From positions 1 to 64,000 of the forward strand of contig MKTK01000010.1 of assembly GCA_001898255.1 (NCBI GenBank): 64,000 bases of DNA. The letters run 5' to 3'. This document shows, in pieces, positions 30,420 to 42,421 of the stretch. The notes under the pieces are model-generated. The model did not search any database. It was not told the DNA's origin and saw nothing but the letters and a program-made list of their open reading frames with translations. The DNA comes from Chryseobacterium sp. 39-10. GTDB taxonomy: Bacteria > Bacteroidota > Bacteroidia > Flavobacteriales > Weeksellaceae. A program made the position numbers and the translations under genes. Every line of letters begins with the position of its first letter. Positions within the stretch are counted from its first letter, which is position 1.

Positions 30420-31913
30420 TTAGTATCCGGGATATTGTTTAAGGTTGGCATTATTATTAAGTGCTGTTCTCGTAATGGGTAGCACAAATCTATAATCATC
30501 ACCCTGAACATCACAGGTTGTACAGTTAGAAGGTCGGTGCACTGGTAAACCGTATCTTTTCAAGTCCAGAAAGCGTTGTCCTTCCGAGAAGAATTCCTTT
30601 GATTTTTCTGTAAGGATATCGTCAAGTAAATTTGTACCTGAATAAGATGTACCTTTTCTTGCTGACGCAAACGCGTTAAGTTCAGAAAGTGCAGCAGTTG
30701 GGTTAGTAAGTCTTAATGCTTCTATACGCAATAATTCTGCTTCAGAGTATCTAAAAATCCGGATATTTCGATTGAAATTCCCTGTACTTGTTGTTCGTGG
30801 ATACTTGTTTACCCAATAACCAGGCGTAGTATCACCGATATTATTACCGATAGTAGAGAACAAGCCAGTGTTAATGTTTCCTCCACGACGGATGTCTGTT
30901 GCAGGAATGCTATTATAAAATGTTGCATTTGCAAGAATACATCTCCGTGTTGCATCACCTACCGAATAATACACAGGTAATGCTCCATTTGATCCAATAT
31001 TCATCACGGGGTTACTGGAAGTTGACATATCAATTTCCCAGATGGTTTCACCATGGCCCTCGTAAATAGCATCATTCTGGTTAACCCAATACTTTTGATA
31101 GTCTGCTGAGCCATACTGACTGCTGTTATTTGATACAAACGACCCGCTATTTGTTGCGGCGTTAATGTCACCCATGGGCGCATGATTTTTAACATCTGTT
31201 GCATACTGCAATGCTAACTCTGCATCTCCTGGCGCTCTTCGTGTTAAATACAATCTTGAAAGAACAATTTTTGCTGCATCAGGACCTACAAATACTTTCT
31301 TCGTGGGTGTGTGAGTGTGAGCAATTCCGTCGTTTAAATCTGCAATAATCTGATCATATACCTGTGAAACAGTAGCTCTCGCGGGCTGAATTGTTACATC
31401 ATAATCATTAAGCACTAAAGGTACTCCAAATTCCTGATTAACACCTGATGCCGGCGTTGGAGAGTAATAACTCACCAAATAATAATAGGCAATACCTCTC
31501 AAGATTTTGGCCTCACCTTTCATTTGCACTACTTCAGGTGTTTGAGGCACCTTAGTATTGTTAATAACCATGTTACAACTCAAAATTACATCATACATAG
31601 ACCGATAAAACTTGAACTGGTTTTGGTCTGCACTAAACGTATAATTATAAGTAAGTAGAAAAACTGAACGGCTTGGTGTATTATAAATTTTGTCACCCAA
31701 AACATCTCCGAATAGCATAACGTCATTCCCTAAAGCGCTTACGTCACCTATTGATAAATAGGCATTAGTAAGGAACATCTGTAGTTTACTGGCGGTATTA
31801 ACTGCATCGAGCAAATCACCGTTGGGCGGCAAAAGCTCCAAATCTCTGTCGCTGCATGAGTTGAATCCACTCAACGTCAATGCTACTGATATCATTAAAA
31901 TATACTTTTTCAT
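30420..31913 (-). CDS. RagB/SusD family nutrient uptake outer membrane lipoprotein
   Basis: Lipobox SGFNSCSD; AKILRGIAYYYLVSYYSPTP...; EKSKEFFSEGQRFLDLKRYG typical SusD motif. Confidence 0.93.
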   Translation of the reverse strand: MKKYILMISVALTLSGFNSCSDRDLELLPPNGDLLDAVNTASKLQMFLTNAYLSIGDVSALGNDVMLFGDVLGDKIYNTPSRSVFLLTYNYTFSADQNQFKFYRSMYDVILSCNMVINNTKVPQTPEVVQMKGEAKILRGIAYYYLVSYYSPTPASGVNQEFGVPLVLNDYDVTIQPARATVSQVYDQIIADLNDGIAHTHTPTKKVFVGPDAAKIVLSRLYLTRRAPGDAELALQYATDVKNHAPMGDINAATNSGSFVSNNSSQYGSADYQKYWVNQNDAIYEGHGETIWEIDMSTSSNPVMNIGSNGALPVYYSVGDATRRCILANATFYNSIPATDIRRGGNINTGLFSTIGNNIGDTTPGYWVNKYPRTTSTGNFNRNIRIFRYSEAELLRIEALRLTNPTAALSELNAFASARKGTSYSGTNLLDDILTEKSKEFFSEGQRFLDLKRYGLPVHRPSNCTTCDVQGDDYRFVLPITRTALNNNANLKQYPGY

Positions 31914-31933
31914 TGTTAGTTACTGTTAAAAAA

Positions 31934-34870
31934 TTAAAACCCAATTTGAATACCTACAGAAAGTGTTCTAAGAACCGGTGAAGAGTACCAGTAGCGACCT
32001 TTACCTAACCAAGACCACGAGTTGCTAGTAGATTCGGGATCATAGTTAAGGTTTTTGTCGAAAGTATAGGTAAGAAGGTTTGTACCACGTAAGTAAACGG
32101 TTAGGTTATTTAATCCTGTTTGTTCTTTGAAAAGACTACCGAAAGAGTAAGATATTCTCATCTCTTTCAAACGGATATGATCTCCTTTGCTTACAAAACG
32201 CGAAGATTCTAAACGTGAAGTACTTGGATTTCCTATCTCAGCCCTGGGATTATCCAGACTGTAATTTTCATTACCCGGGGCATTTGTCCACACATCCAAT
32301 GCCTCTACTACTTGATTTCTGGTTGGGAAAGCTCCATCATGCTGCGTATAAGATCTTACGCCGTTTTGCACATAAAAATCAAACTGACCACTCACCAAGA
32401 AGCTAAGAGAAAAACCTTTGTATTTCAACTCGTTGCTAATTCCAACGTTATACAACGGAAAGGCACTTTTACCCATCCACGCTTTTTGTGCACTTGTTCT
32501 TTTGTTGGTAACATCGCTCATGCTTCCGTCAGTATACCATAATGCATCACCTGCCTTAATGTTCTTACTAGAGTCATCTTGTTGTGCTACACCGGCCCAG
32601 AGAAAAGTAAAATATTCTCCCAGAATATGACCTGGTGCTAATGCAACCAACTCGTTACTTTCACCGCTCGTATCTCCTTCAAATGTTACTAAATTTTGAT
32701 TAAGTTTTTCAACAACCGATTTATTATATGCAAAAGTACCATTAATTGACCATTGGAAGTTATCATTCCTGACTGGTATAGCATCCACCACAACTTCATA
32801 TCCACGGTTTCTAACAGCTGCTACGTTACCATTGAATTCCGTAGGCCCTCCAGCTTCATGTGCAGGATAGGTTTTAAAGATGGCTTTATCGGTATATTTA
32901 TCGTAATAATCCAGATTAAACTTCAAACGATCATTAAAAAAACCAATGTCTGCACCCACGTCAAGATGGGCAGACTCTTCCCAACTTAGCTGCCTGTTCC
33001 CTGGCCTTGCTACATATCCATACCCTGCATTTTCACCATATCCATACTGTGTATTATAAAGAATTAATGCATATTGGTTATATTGGTTGTTCCACTGGTC
33101 TGCATAAGGAATATTACCCAATACCCCATAACTTGCGCGAAGTACAAAAGATGACATTGCCTTCGGGAAGAAAGATTCGTTTGCCACATTCCATGAACCT
33201 CCAACGGACCAAAAGTTACCCCATTTACTATCACCCAAAGTTGAATTTCCATCTCTTCTTAACTGTCCAGATAAAGTATATTTCTTATCTAACGTATAGT
33301 TTAATCGACCAAAGTAAGAAATCTGTCTCCATTGCTGGTCACTATTTCCGCCCAACAATTGCTCGGCAAAAGAGAAGTAAGGTCGTGGATCTGTTTGTGT
33401 CACCGAGAATAATCCTAAATTATTATAGATATGATCCTGATACTCCATTCCCAAAAAGGTCTGCAAATCATGCCGTCCATTAAACATATTTCTGTAGCTC
33501 ACCGTATTTACCCAGTTCCAGTCAAAGATAGTGGATCTTTCGTCGCGAAGTACACCCTTATTAAAATCCTGATTGGTATAGATGGGATGTCCCTTCAAAA
33601 CACTCTGCATTTCCTTCATGAACTGCGCCTGCATTCCATATAATGAATTGAAGTAAAAGTTTTTTGCAAACTGCCAATCCATATTTACAGATCCAATAAT
33701 GGTATTGATGGTAGCCCATTGCTTAGCTTCGTTAACGAGTGCAACAGGGTTCATCCCAGCTGTTGCTCCCTGACCCAGGTCGTCATTATATGCACCAGTA
33801 CCCTTAGGATCGTAAATCTGCCGCAAAGGAGATATCATAATAGCTGATGTAACGGGGTTGGCTACAGATCGACCACCCATATAGGTATCACGTTTAATAT
33901 TGGAATAGTTTAAATTCAACCCAAATTTCAACTTATCTGACGCCTTGTGATCCAACGCTGTATTAATACTAATTCTATCGAAACCAGCACTTTTCATCAG
34001 TGGATCATTCGAGTAGTACGTACCACCTATCCTATAAGATGTATTTGCTGCTCCACCTGAAGCTGAGAAATTATACGTTGTAACAACTGAAGAGTTACGC
34101 GCAACGGTCTTGGTCCAATCCGTACCGGGTGTTCCTTTTACATACTGCGGTTCGTATGTAGTAAGATAGTCATTCACCGCATCCGAAAAAGAAGCATAAG
34201 TTCCAGCGGGTCTGGTATTCCACATCAAAATACCACCGTACTTGATATATTGGTCTGCAGTAAAGACCTGGAGCTTATCATATGCTCTATCCTGAACTCC
34301 AAGTTCTGTAGAAAACTCAAAACGGGTTTTCTGATTAAATTTTCCTTTTTTCGTATTGACCAAGATAACTCCATTTGCACCTCTTGAACCGTATAAAGCC
34401 GTTGCCGAAGCATCTTTAAGCACATTAACCGATTCAATGGCGTTGGGGTCAATAGAGGATAGTGGATTCCATGATTCCATAATGGAAGCATTATCGGCAC
34501 CTTTACCAACCACTACTCCATCAATTACGTAAAGTGGATTGGGTGTACCAATCAATGAACTTACCCCACGAATGGTGATCATGTTGGATGATCCTGCGTC
34601 TCCACTTGCGGAGGAGAAGTTTAGACCTGCCACTCGACCATTCAAAACGTCATCAACGGAAGAAAATGGAGTAGACTCAAAATTTGCTTTCGAAACTACA
34701 TTGTAGGACCCAACCTTTTGAGCAGGATCCAACTTGATCCCTCCAATCAGAACAACTTCCTGAATTTCTCTGGTTTTGGTTGCAGTATCCTTTTTTGTTT
34801 TTTGAGCCATCAGTGTATGACCGGCAAAAAACAGTACGCCCATACTTAAAACTCGTAATTTTACATTCAT
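31934..34870 (-). CDS. SusC/RagA family TonB-linked outer membrane protein
   Basis: Plug motifs [53 protein letters not shown]; 978 aa beta-barrel. Confidence 0.95.
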   Translation of the reverse strand: MNVKLRVLSMGVLFFAGHTLMAQKTKKDTATKTREIQEVVLIGGIKLDPAQKVGSYNVVSKANFESTPFSSVDDVLNGRVAGLNFSSASGDAGSSNMITIRGVSSLIGTPNPLYVIDGVVVGKGADNASIMESWNPLSSIDPNAIESVNVLKDASATALYGSRGANGVILVNTKKGKFNQKTRFEFSTELGVQDRAYDKLQVFTADQYIKYGGILMWNTRPAGTYASFSDAVNDYLTTYEPQYVKGTPGTDWTKTVARNSSVVTTYNFSASGGAANTSYRIGGTYYSNDPLMKSAGFDRISINTALDHKASDKLKFGLNLNYSNIKRDTYMGGRSVANPVTSAIMISPLRQIYDPKGTGAYNDDLGQGATAGMNPVALVNEAKQWATINTIIGSVNMDWQFAKNFYFNSLYGMQAQFMKEMQSVLKGHPIYTNQDFNKGVLRDERSTIFDWNWVNTVSYRNMFNGRHDLQTFLGMEYQDHIYNNLGLFSVTQTDPRPYFSFAEQLLGGNSDQQWRQISYFGRLNYTLDKKYTLSGQLRRDGNSTLGDSKWGNFWSVGGSWNVANESFFPKAMSSFVLRASYGVLGNIPYADQWNNQYNQYALILYNTQYGYGENAGYGYVARPGNRQLSWEESAHLDVGADIGFFNDRLKFNLDYYDKYTDKAIFKTYPAHEAGGPTEFNGNVAAVRNRGYEVVVDAIPVRNDNFQWSINGTFAYNKSVVEKLNQNLVTFEGDTSGESNELVALAPGHILGEYFTFLWAGVAQQDDSSKNIKAGDALWYTDGSMSDVTNKRTSAQKAWMGKSAFPLYNVGISNELKYKGFSLSFLVSGQFDFYVQNGVRSYTQHDGAFPTRNQVVEALDVWTNAPGNENYSLDNPRAEIGNPSTSRLESSRFVSKGDHIRLKEMRISYSFGSLFKEQTGLNNLTVYLRGTNLLTYTFDKNLNYDPESTSNSWSWLGKGRYWYSSPVLRTLSVGIQIGF

Positions 34871-35045
34871 ATTAACACTATTTAATATTTAATGGGGCAA
34901 ATATGTTAATTATTTTTAACATATACAAATCAATATTGAGGAAAAAATAGTACTTTCTTATATTTTCCCAATTAATTCTACCGCTATGACAAATTTATTA
35001 TGAAATGATTGATAATTGCGCGGTCTTTAATAAACATGCTTGAAC

Positions 35046-35075
35046 AAAAAAACCTGCCAATTGGCAGGTTTTTTT
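35046..35075. terminator. Rho-independent terminator downstream of infB
   Basis: Perfect palindrome aaaaaaacctgccaattggcaggttttttt. Confidence 0.8.
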
Positions 35076-35089
35076 GTTCTTCGTAAAAC

Positions 35090-37846
35090 TTATTTAAGTT
35101 TTTTCTTTACGGCCACTTCTTCATAAACCTCAAGAATATCTCCTACTTCGATGTCATTGTATCCTTTGATATTGAGTCCGCATTCGTATCCTTTGGTAAC
35201 TTCTTTCACGTCGTCTTTGAAGCGTTTTAAACTTTCCAGTTCTCCGTCAAACTTCACGATACCATCACGTAGCAAACGGATTTTTGAGTTTCGGGTCACT
35301 TTACCGGAAAGAACCATACAACCGGCAATGGATCCCACTTTTGAAATCTTAAAGACTTCGCGAATCTCAACATTACCTATAACTTGCTCTTTGATCTCCG
35401 GTGAAAGCATACCTTCCATCGCTTCCTTAACATCGTCAATCGCTGCATAAATAACAGAATAGGTTCTGATCTCGATCTCTTCCCTATCGGCTAATTCTTT
35501 TGCGTTTGCACCAGCTCTTACATTAAAGCCAATCATAATCGCATCAGATGCAGCTGCTAACAGCACGTCCGATTCAGTGATCTGACCCACTCCTTGATGA
35601 ATTATATTTACGCTGATCTCCTCAGTTGATAATCCTTGAAGCTGATCAGAAAGAGCTTCCACTGAACCATCCACATCCCCTTTAAGGATAATATTGAGCT
35701 CTTTGAAATCGCCCAGTGCAATTCTTCTTCCCAATTCATCCAAAGTAAGATGCTTTTTGGTTCTGATGGATTGCTCACGTTGTAATTGTTCTCTCTTGGA
35801 AGCAATGGTTTTGGCTTCTCTTTCGTCTTCGAACACCCTGAATTTATCTCCTGCTGTTGGTGCTCCATCCAAACCTAAAATGGTAACCGGAATGGAAGGA
35901 CCCGCCTGCTGCATAGGTTTTCCTCTTTCATCAAGCATGGCTTTTACTTTACCATGATTTTTCCCTGCCAATACATAATCGCCTACATTCAATGTTCCAG
36001 ATTGCACCAACATAGTGGTAACATAACCCCGCCCTTTATCAAGAGAGGCCTCAATAACAACACCTTGTGCATGTTTGTTTGGGTTCGCTTTTAGTTCAAG
36101 CATTTCTGCCTGCAACAATACTTTGTCAAGCAACTGATCCATATTGTTACCAAACTTAGCTGAAACCTCCTGAGACTGAACATTTCCGCCCCATTCTTCC
36201 ACCAAAATATTCATGGCAGAAAGCTGTTCCCGAATTTTATCAGGGTTAGAGTTGGGCTTGTCCACTTTATTCAATGCAATAATCATAGGGACACCCGCTG
36301 CCTGCGCATGCGAGATGGCCTCTTTGGTTTGTGGCATCACATCATCATCAGCAGCGATCACGATAATTGCAATATCGGTAATCTGCGCCCCTCGAGCTCT
36401 CATCGCAGTAAAAGCTTCGTGACCCGGCGTATCAAGAAAAGTGATACGTTGTCCATTTTCTAATTTCACATTATAGGCCCCAATATGCTGTGTAATTCCT
36501 CCAGATTCACCGGCGATGACGTTGGTTTTTCTAATGTAATCGAGGAGAGATGTTTTACCATGATCAACGTGCCCCATTACGGTAACAATAGGCGCTCTAG
36601 GCAGTAAATCTTCTGGCGCATCCTCTTCCTCATCGGTCATGTTCTCTTCTAAATCTGCATCTGCAAATTCTATCTTATAACCAAACTCATCCGCTACAAG
36701 CAATAATGTATCAGCTTCCAGACGTTGATTCATGGTCACCATTACGCCTAAAGAAAAGCATGCTGAAATTACCTCTGTCGGACTCACATTCATTAAACTT
36801 GCCAATTCACCAACGGTGATGAACTCGGTCACTTTTAAAGTTCTGTCCGCAGCATCTATCTCCTGCTGAAGCTCATCTTGTTCTCTTCGGAAAACTCTCT
36901 TCTCTTTTCTGTATTTTGCTCCCTTGTTTTTACCACCTTTGCTGGTAAGCTTCTCGAGGGTTTCTTTAATCTGATTTTTGACCTGTTCATCGGTAAGTTC
37001 CACAGGCATTGTGGGTGCTCCTCTTCTGCTTCCGCCTTTCTTACCACCGTTGCCGCCTTGTTGAAATGGAGGTCTGTTGCCACCTTGTCCATGCGGACGA
37101 TTTCCTTGTGTACCCCCTTGGTTTTGCTGGTTTCCTGTTCCAGGTGTACCAGGTTTTTCGATACGTTTTCTTTTTTTCTTCGCACCTGCTCCTGACGGTT
37201 TAGGTTTGTTGAACTGTGAAAGATCGACCGTTTGTTTTAGAATTTTAGGCCCGTCTAGTTTCTGGTAAACAGTTTCAATTTTTTGCGGCTGGTTATCTGT
37301 TGGCTCAGCAGCTTGTGGAGCGGCAGGTGTTTCCTTCTTTGCTTCGGGTGCTTTCACCTCGGGTGCAGGCGAAGGAGCCGGAGTTTCTTTCTTCGCAGGT
37401 GCTGGCCTGTGACCTTCTATTTGCGAAAGGTCAATTTTATCCAACACTTTGAATTCCTGCTTCTCCGGTGCGGGCTTTTCAACCGGCACTACCTTTGGTT
37501 CCGGCTGTTGGGGTTCCTGAACTTCAGGTTTTTTGGGTTCCAAATCAATCTTGCCCGAAATCTTAATCTCAGGTTTGATGCTTGCTTTGGCTTTAATTAC
37601 TTCTGGTTTCGATGGTTCTATTTCCAGTTTTTCATCTGGAACTTTGGTCATTACCACCTCATGAGAAGCTTTTTTCTGCTCGCTATCTTTTGCGAACTCG
37701 CTTTTCAGAGCATCATATGCCGATTCATCCAATTGAGCGTTGGGATTATTTTCTACGCCGACACCTTTCTCCTGCAGAAAATCTACAAGACGGCTCATCG
37801 AAATATTAAATTCCTTTAACGCTTTGTTTACTCTAATTTTGGGCAT
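35090..37846 (-). CDS. infB: Translation initiation factor IF-2
   Basis: [46 protein letters not shown]. Confidence 0.97.
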   Translation of the reverse strand: MPKIRVNKALKEFNISMSRLVDFLQEKGVGVENNPNAQLDESAYDALKSEFAKDSEQKKASHEVVMTKVPDEKLEIEPSKPEVIKAKASIKPEIKISGKIDLEPKKPEVQEPQQPEPKVVPVEKPAPEKQEFKVLDKIDLSQIEGHRPAPAKKETPAPSPAPEVKAPEAKKETPAAPQAAEPTDNQPQKIETVYQKLDGPKILKQTVDLSQFNKPKPSGAGAKKKRKRIEKPGTPGTGNQQNQGGTQGNRPHGQGGNRPPFQQGGNGGKKGGSRRGAPTMPVELTDEQVKNQIKETLEKLTSKGGKNKGAKYRKEKRVFRREQDELQQEIDAADRTLKVTEFITVGELASLMNVSPTEVISACFSLGVMVTMNQRLEADTLLLVADEFGYKIEFADADLEENMTDEEEDAPEDLLPRAPIVTVMGHVDHGKTSLLDYIRKTNVIAGESGGITQHIGAYNVKLENGQRITFLDTPGHEAFTAMRARGAQITDIAIIVIAADDDVMPQTKEAISHAQAAGVPMIIALNKVDKPNSNPDKIREQLSAMNILVEEWGGNVQSQEVSAKFGNNMDQLLDKVLLQAEMLELKANPNKHAQGVVIEASLDKGRGYVTTMLVQSGTLNVGDYVLAGKNHGKVKAMLDERGKPMQQAGPSIPVTILGLDGAPTAGDKFRVFEDEREAKTIASKREQLQREQSIRTKKHLTLDELGRRIALGDFKELNIILKGDVDGSVEALSDQLQGLSTEEISVNIIHQGVGQITESDVLLAAASDAIMIGFNVRAGANAKELADREEIEIRTYSVIYAAIDDVKEAMEGMLSPEIKEQVIGNVEIREVFKISKVGSIAGCMVLSGKVTRNSKIRLLRDGIVKFDGELESLKRFKDDVKEVTKGYECGLNIKGYNDIEVGDILEVYEEVAVKKKLK

Positions 37847-37917
37847 GTATATTTTATCCTTTTATTAAATTTTTGGCAAAGTTAACGTATTTTAACTTCA
37901 CATATCGCTTTGTGGGA

Positions 37918-39165
37918 TCAGTCTTCGAATTCTTCCCTCAAAATTTGTTTTATTTCTTCTATGGTTTCTTCTTCCAGATCGGTCATATTCACCAAGTCTT
38001 CAGTATCTTTATCCAGTACGCTTTTGGCAGTATTGAGTCCCACTTTTTTCAATTCGTCGATGATCCACTGTTCAATATCTCCCTCCTCTGTTCCTGCAAA
38101 TTCTTTCAGTTCCACATCATCATCTTCGCTGGTTTCACGGTAAACATCAATTTCATAGCCGCTTAGCCACGAGGCAAGACGAATATTTTGTCCTTGCTTA
38201 CCGATTACACGAGAAATCTCTTCCACCGGAGTGTACACCAATGCATAATCGGTTTCAGGATTGATTTCAATCTTGTTGATTACCACATTTCCTAACGCTC
38301 TTTTTACCATGATTTCAGGATTTTTGGACCACTGAATCACATCAATATTTTCGTTTTTGAGTTCACGTACAACACCGTGAATTCTGGAACCTTTCACCCC
38401 AACGCAAGCGCCCACAGGATCGATTCTGTCGTCATAAGCATCTACCGCTATTTTTGCTTTTTCGCCTGGGATTCTCACTACTTTTTTAAGGATAATGGTT
38501 CCATCCTGAATTTCAGGGATTTCCAGCTCAAGCAGTTTTTCAAGGAATTTAGGTGCCGTTCTGGAAACGATGATCTGAGGTTTTGCTCCTTTAAAATCAA
38601 CACTTTCCACAATAGCCCGAACATTTTCACCTTTTTTGAAGAAATCAGAAGGAATCTGATTTTCTTTGGGTAGGATGAATTCATTATCTTCATCATCCAG
38701 CAAAATAACGTGTTTGTGACGAATATGGTGAACTTCACCCACGACAATTTCGCCAATTCTGTCATGAAAAAGCTCATACAGCATGGCATTATTATGCTCC
38801 TGAAGTTTTGTTGCCAAAATTTGCTTTAGTGTAAGAATACTTCTTCTGCCCAATTGCTCAATTGGAATTTCAACAGTATATTCTTCGCCCACCTCGAAGG
38901 TAGCGTCAATTTTTTTTGCTTCTGATATTTCAATTTCAAGATCATCATCTTCCGACATTTCGTCTTCCACGATGGTTTTATTTAAGAAAATCTGAAAATC
39001 TCCTTTATCAGGGTTGACGATGACGTCGAAATGGTCATCAGAGTCAAATCTTTTTCTCAAAAGCGTTTTAAGCGAATCCTCAATAATCGCCATGAGTTCC
39101 GTTTTGCTGATGCTTTTTTCTTCCTTGAAATCGCCAAATGCTTCAATCAATGCTAAACCGTCCAT
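37918..39165 (-). CDS. nusA: Transcription termination/antitermination factor NusA
   Basis: VGACVGVKGSRIHGVVRELKNENIDVIQWS KH-domain motif; S1 region. Confidence 0.96.
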   Translation of the reverse strand: MDGLALIEAFGDFKEEKSISKTELMAIIEDSLKTLLRKRFDSDDHFDVIVNPDKGDFQIFLNKTIVEDEMSEDDDLEIEISEAKKIDATFEVGEEYTVEIPIEQLGRRSILTLKQILATKLQEHNNAMLYELFHDRIGEIVVGEVHHIRHKHVILLDDEDNEFILPKENQIPSDFFKKGENVRAIVESVDFKGAKPQIIVSRTAPKFLEKLLELEIPEIQDGTIILKKVVRIPGEKAKIAVDAYDDRIDPVGACVGVKGSRIHGVVRELKNENIDVIQWSKNPEIMVKRALGNVVINKIEINPETDYALVYTPVEEISRVIGKQGQNIRLASWLSGYEIDVYRETSEDDDVELKEFAGTEEGDIEQWIIDELKKVGLNTAKSVLDKDTEDLVNMTDLEEETIEEIKQILREEFED

Positions 39166-39221
39166 AATATATAAATGATCATTTTGACAGACCGATCTTT
39201 CGTCGATCCACCGTTATTAAA

Positions 39222-39689
39222 TTAAAATTTTATTGCTACTAATGCTTTTTTTACTTCCGAGTACGGAATTTCTTTTTCTTCCACTACATCCATTTTACCC
39301 TTGCCTACTTCTTTAGGTTTTCGATAACGCAGGATCAGCGTGATTTTTTCATCATCGACACCGGCTAATTCACCTTCTATTTTCGTAGAATCGCTCAATA
39401 GAATGTCCAAATCGCGACCAATATTTTTCCGGTATTGTCTTGGCAATGCAAGTGGCTCACTTAGGCCTGCACTCATCACCTGAAGAGAAAAATCATGCTC
39501 TTCCCGATCCATATTGAATTCAATAGCGCGGCTTGCATCTAAGCAATCCTGCACCGAAACACCATTGTCGCCATCTAGAATCACTGTAATATCATCTGCT
39601 GCCGAAAACTTCAGATCGATCAGGAAAAGATCATCTCTTTCCGTAAGAAAACTATTTAATAATTCTTCTATTTTATGTCTAAATTCCAT
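39222..39689 (-). CDS. rimP: Ribosome assembly cofactor RimP
   Basis: Position upstream of nusA; VSVQDCLDASRAIE...DFSLQVMSAGLSEPL; start trimmed to MEFRHKIEELL. Confidence 0.92.
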   Translation of the reverse strand: MEFRHKIEELLNSFLTERDDLFLIDLKFSAADDITVILDGDNGVSVQDCLDASRAIEFNMDREEHDFSLQVMSAGLSEPLALPRQYRKNIGRDLDILLSDSTKIEGELAGVDDEKITLILRYRKPKEVGKGKMDVVEEKEIPYSEVKKALVAIKF

Positions 39690-39787
39690 TCTATTCGCTC
39701 TCAAACCATCATCCAAGCCATTAAACCTCTAAGTCTTCAGTTTAAATTATTCTGTGGATGCTAAGTATTATTTAAAAAATACATTTA

Positions 39788-39818
39788 CGAAAAAAGGCAT
39801 TCTTTCGAAGGCCTTTTC
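39788..39818 (-). terminator. Terminator-like hairpin in the rimP-nusA-infB 5' leader (candidate attenuator)
   Basis: Minus strand AAAAGGC-CTT-CGA-AAG-AAT-GCCTTTTTT: GC-core stem followed by T6, between predicted promoter and rimP. Confidence 0.55.
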
Positions 39819-39841
39819 ATTCTTTTTCCGTAAATCCGTTG

Positions 39842-39872
39842 CAAATATACTAAAAATCGATCAAACAACCAA
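39842..39872 (-). promoter_or_regulatory. Promoter of the rimP-nusA-infB operon
   Basis: Minus strand TTG-N20-TATATTTG. Confidence 0.6.
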
Positions 39873-39969
39873 ATTGCAGCAAAAGATTAATAGGCAGCAG
39901 AATCGATAATTTTTACAGAACCAGAAGAGGACTGACCTCATCATTCCCTCGCCCTCAGCAAAAAAAGAC

Positions 39970-39977
39970 TATTTTTG
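39970..39977 (+). promoter_or_regulatory. -7 box for ugd
   Basis: TATTTTTG (TAnnTTTG) 25 bp before ATG 40002. Confidence 0.4.
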
Positions 39978-40001
39978 TGCTTTAAAACAGAATATTAATC
40001 A

Positions 40002-41315
40002 ATGAATATTACAATTGTAGGAACCGGTTACGTAGGTTTGGTTACAGGCACCACTTTGGCCGAGTTGGGAAATAATGTGTACTGCGTAGATATTGATGAG
40101 AAGAAAGTGGAAGCAATGCGAAACGGAATTGTTCCGATTTACGAACCTAATTTGGAGGAAATGTTTCTGCGAAACATCCAATCCAAGCGGTTGTTTTTTA
40201 CGACTGATCTTAAGGAAGCGCTGGATCAAAGTGAGGTTATTTACCTGGCTTTGCCCACACCTCCCGGCGAGGACGGCTCTGCTGATTTGTCTTATGTGTT
40301 GAACGTAGCCAACCGCATTGGTGAAATGATGACTGAGTATAAAGTAATAGTCAACAAGTCCACCGTTCCTGTGGGAACTGCAGATCGAGTTCGGGATACC
40401 ATCGCAGCAAAAACTTCCATCCCGTTTGATGTAGTATCGAACCCCGAGTTTCTGCGGGAAGGTTTTGCCGTGGAAGATTCTATGAATCCTGCGAGAGTTG
40501 TGGTGGGAAGTTCGTCGGAGAAAGCGAAGGAAATCATGTCGAAAATTTATCAGCCCTTTACCAATACGGGGATCCCGATTATTTTCATGGACGAAAAATC
40601 TTCCGAGCTCACCAAATATGCTGCGAATTCTTTTCTGGCGGTGAAAATTACTTTCATGAATGAAATCGCCAATTACTGTGAAAAAGTGGGTGCTGACGTG
40701 GATAAAGTTCGGCTGGGCATGGGAAGCGACGACCGCATTGGTCACCGATTTCTGTTTCCGGGAATTGGCTACGGTGGAAGTTGTTTTCCCAAAGATGTGA
40801 AAGCACTGATAAAATCGGGGAAAGATGAAAACTTTCACTTTCAAATTCTAGAGGCAACAGAAGAAGTAAACACCTTGCAAAAAGTAATTTTATCTCATGA
40901 TATTGAAAAATATTTCGGTTCGGTTGCCGGTAAAAAAATTGCACTTTGGGGGCTTGCTTTCAAAGCGAATACAGACGATATTCGGGAGGCATCTTCTTTA
41001 GACAATATAAAAATCCTGCTGCAAAAAGGAGCAAAAATTACCGCTTATGACAAGATTGCAGAAGAAAATGTGAGAAAAATCGTGGGCGACAAAATTGAAT
41101 ATGCGAGCGATATGTATAGCGCATTAAACGACGCTGATTGTCTTTTGATCGCCACAGAATGGCCCGAATTCAAGAATCCCAATTTTGATTTGATTGCTGA
41201 AAAAATGAAAAGCAAAGTTATTTTCGATGGCAGAAACATGTATCCACCGGAAACTTTGGAGCAACACGGTTTTTACTATAAATCGATCGGCCGAAAAACC
41301 ATAGAAAAAAGGTAG
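40002..41315 (+). CDS. ugd: UDP-glucose 6-dehydrogenase
   Basis: MNITIVGTGYVGLVTGTTLAELGNNVYCVDID; GYGGSCFPKDVKAL catalytic Cys. Confidence 0.94.
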   Translation: MNITIVGTGYVGLVTGTTLAELGNNVYCVDIDEKKVEAMRNGIVPIYEPNLEEMFLRNIQSKRLFFTTDLKEALDQSEVIYLALPTPPGEDGSADLSYVLNVANRIGEMMTEYKVIVNKSTVPVGTADRVRDTIAAKTSIPFDVVSNPEFLREGFAVEDSMNPARVVVGSSSEKAKEIMSKIYQPFTNTGIPIIFMDEKSSELTKYAANSFLAVKITFMNEIANYCEKVGADVDKVRLGMGSDDRIGHRFLFPGIGYGGSCFPKDVKALIKSGKDENFHFQILEATEEVNTLQKVILSHDIEKYFGSVAGKKIALWGLAFKANTDDIREASSLDNIKILLQKGAKITAYDKIAEENVRKIVGDKIEYASDMYSALNDADCLLIATEWPEFKNPNFDLIAEKMKSKVIFDGRNMYPPETLEQHGFYYKSIGRKTIEKR

Positions 41316-41347
41316 AATACGTTCGACGAAAAACACAAAATGCCACA

Positions 41348-42346
41348 TTGAAAACCACACTATTCACCAAAATCGTTTTTGTAATGCTGCTGGCTTTCAC
41401 CGTCAACACGGTGGTTTATTTTGGTTTTGGAAACGTTTATTCTTCGAGGATCCTCAATATGCAGAATTTTCAGGAGCAGTTTCAGTCGGGGATTTATCAG
41501 TACCGAATTTTGAGTGGCTATCTTTTGGTTTGGATTTATGAAATACTATCTACATTACCTATTGATTTTCAAGTTTTCAAGCTCAAGTTTTTTGCAGACA
41601 ACAGCGACCCGAAAATGTTTCTTTCGTTCTACTTGCTAAACACTTTTTTTCTTTGTTTAAGTGCAGCCCTAATGATGCGGATGATGGAAACGAGAAACTT
41701 TCTGGGAACTTCCACAGAGAAAATTTTTGCAGTAGCAACCGTAGTTTTTAGCATTGTCATTACTCAATTTGTCATAGTTCCTTACGACATTTCCAGTTAT
41801 TTTTTCCTGCTGCTTTTTGCCTGGATTTTCTTTAAATATTACCATCACCAGTCGAGCTTGTTTTTGGGTTTATCGGCAGTAACCCTCATTCTTTCTACCT
41901 TCAACAGAGAAAGCGCTGCAATTTCGGTTGCATTTGCCGCGACTTTATTGTGGAGCAAATTTGGATGGCGCAGAAAAAGCATTTTACCAATTGCTTTACT
42001 TGGCTTTTCATTTTTGGGAACTTATCTCGCAATGCGCTTTTTGGCGCACAGTTTTGCGACCAATGACGGCAATTTACTCGCTCAAAACTTATCGCAGCCG
42101 AAGAACTTTCTGGGGATCTTATTTTGGCTGGTGTTTTTTGGTTTTACCTTATTAGTTTCGAAAAACCTTGAAAACCGAAAAAACATTTTGATTTTTCACT
42201 TGCTCTCGTTGCCCTATGTCGCCATGTGTTTTTATAGTGGAATTATGTACGAAGTTCGGCTTTATATCCCCCTATTTATTAGCGGATTACTGCTTGCATT
42301 CATCAATAACATCGATGATGAAACGCAAGTGAATGTAGAGCGTTAA
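41348..42346 (+). CDS. Polytopic membrane protein, hypothetical (TTG start)
   Basis: 332 aa with many hydrophobic segments, in a + strand cluster. Confidence 0.75.
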   Translation: MKTTLFTKIVFVMLLAFTVNTVVYFGFGNVYSSRILNMQNFQEQFQSGIYQYRILSGYLLVWIYEILSTLPIDFQVFKLKFFADNSDPKMFLSFYLLNTFFLCLSAALMMRMMETRNFLGTSTEKIFAVATVVFSIVITQFVIVPYDISSYFFLLLFAWIFFKYYHHQSSLFLGLSAVTLILSTFNRESAAISVAFAATLLWSKFGWRRKSILPIALLGFSFLGTYLAMRFLAHSFATNDGNLLAQNLSQPKNFLGILFWLVFFGFTLLVSKNLENRKNILIFHLLSLPYVAMCFYSGIMYEVRLYIPLFISGLLLAFINNIDDETQVNVER

Positions 42347-42377
42347 AACATCGATCACAAACACTATAAAAGCTGAT

Positions 42378-42405
42378 TTGCACCTCATAAATTTTATTAA
42401 ATTTG
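42378..42405 (+). promoter_or_regulatory. Promoter upstream of the Wzm-like permease
   Basis: TTG-N17-TAAATTTG, about 17 bp before TTG start 42422. Confidence 0.5.
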
Positions 42406-42421
42406 CAAAAACACAAACATT

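Noticed and set aside
37283-37819. 178-aa plus-strand ORF antisense to the infB N-terminus
   Set aside because: Arises from the Pro/Ala/Lys-rich IF2 N-terminal coding bias; aromatic/Arg-rich nonsense product
39999-40844. 281-aa minus-strand ORF antisense to ugd
   Set aside because: Fully inside a clear ugd gene; composition is that of a mirrored ORF with no recognisable domain
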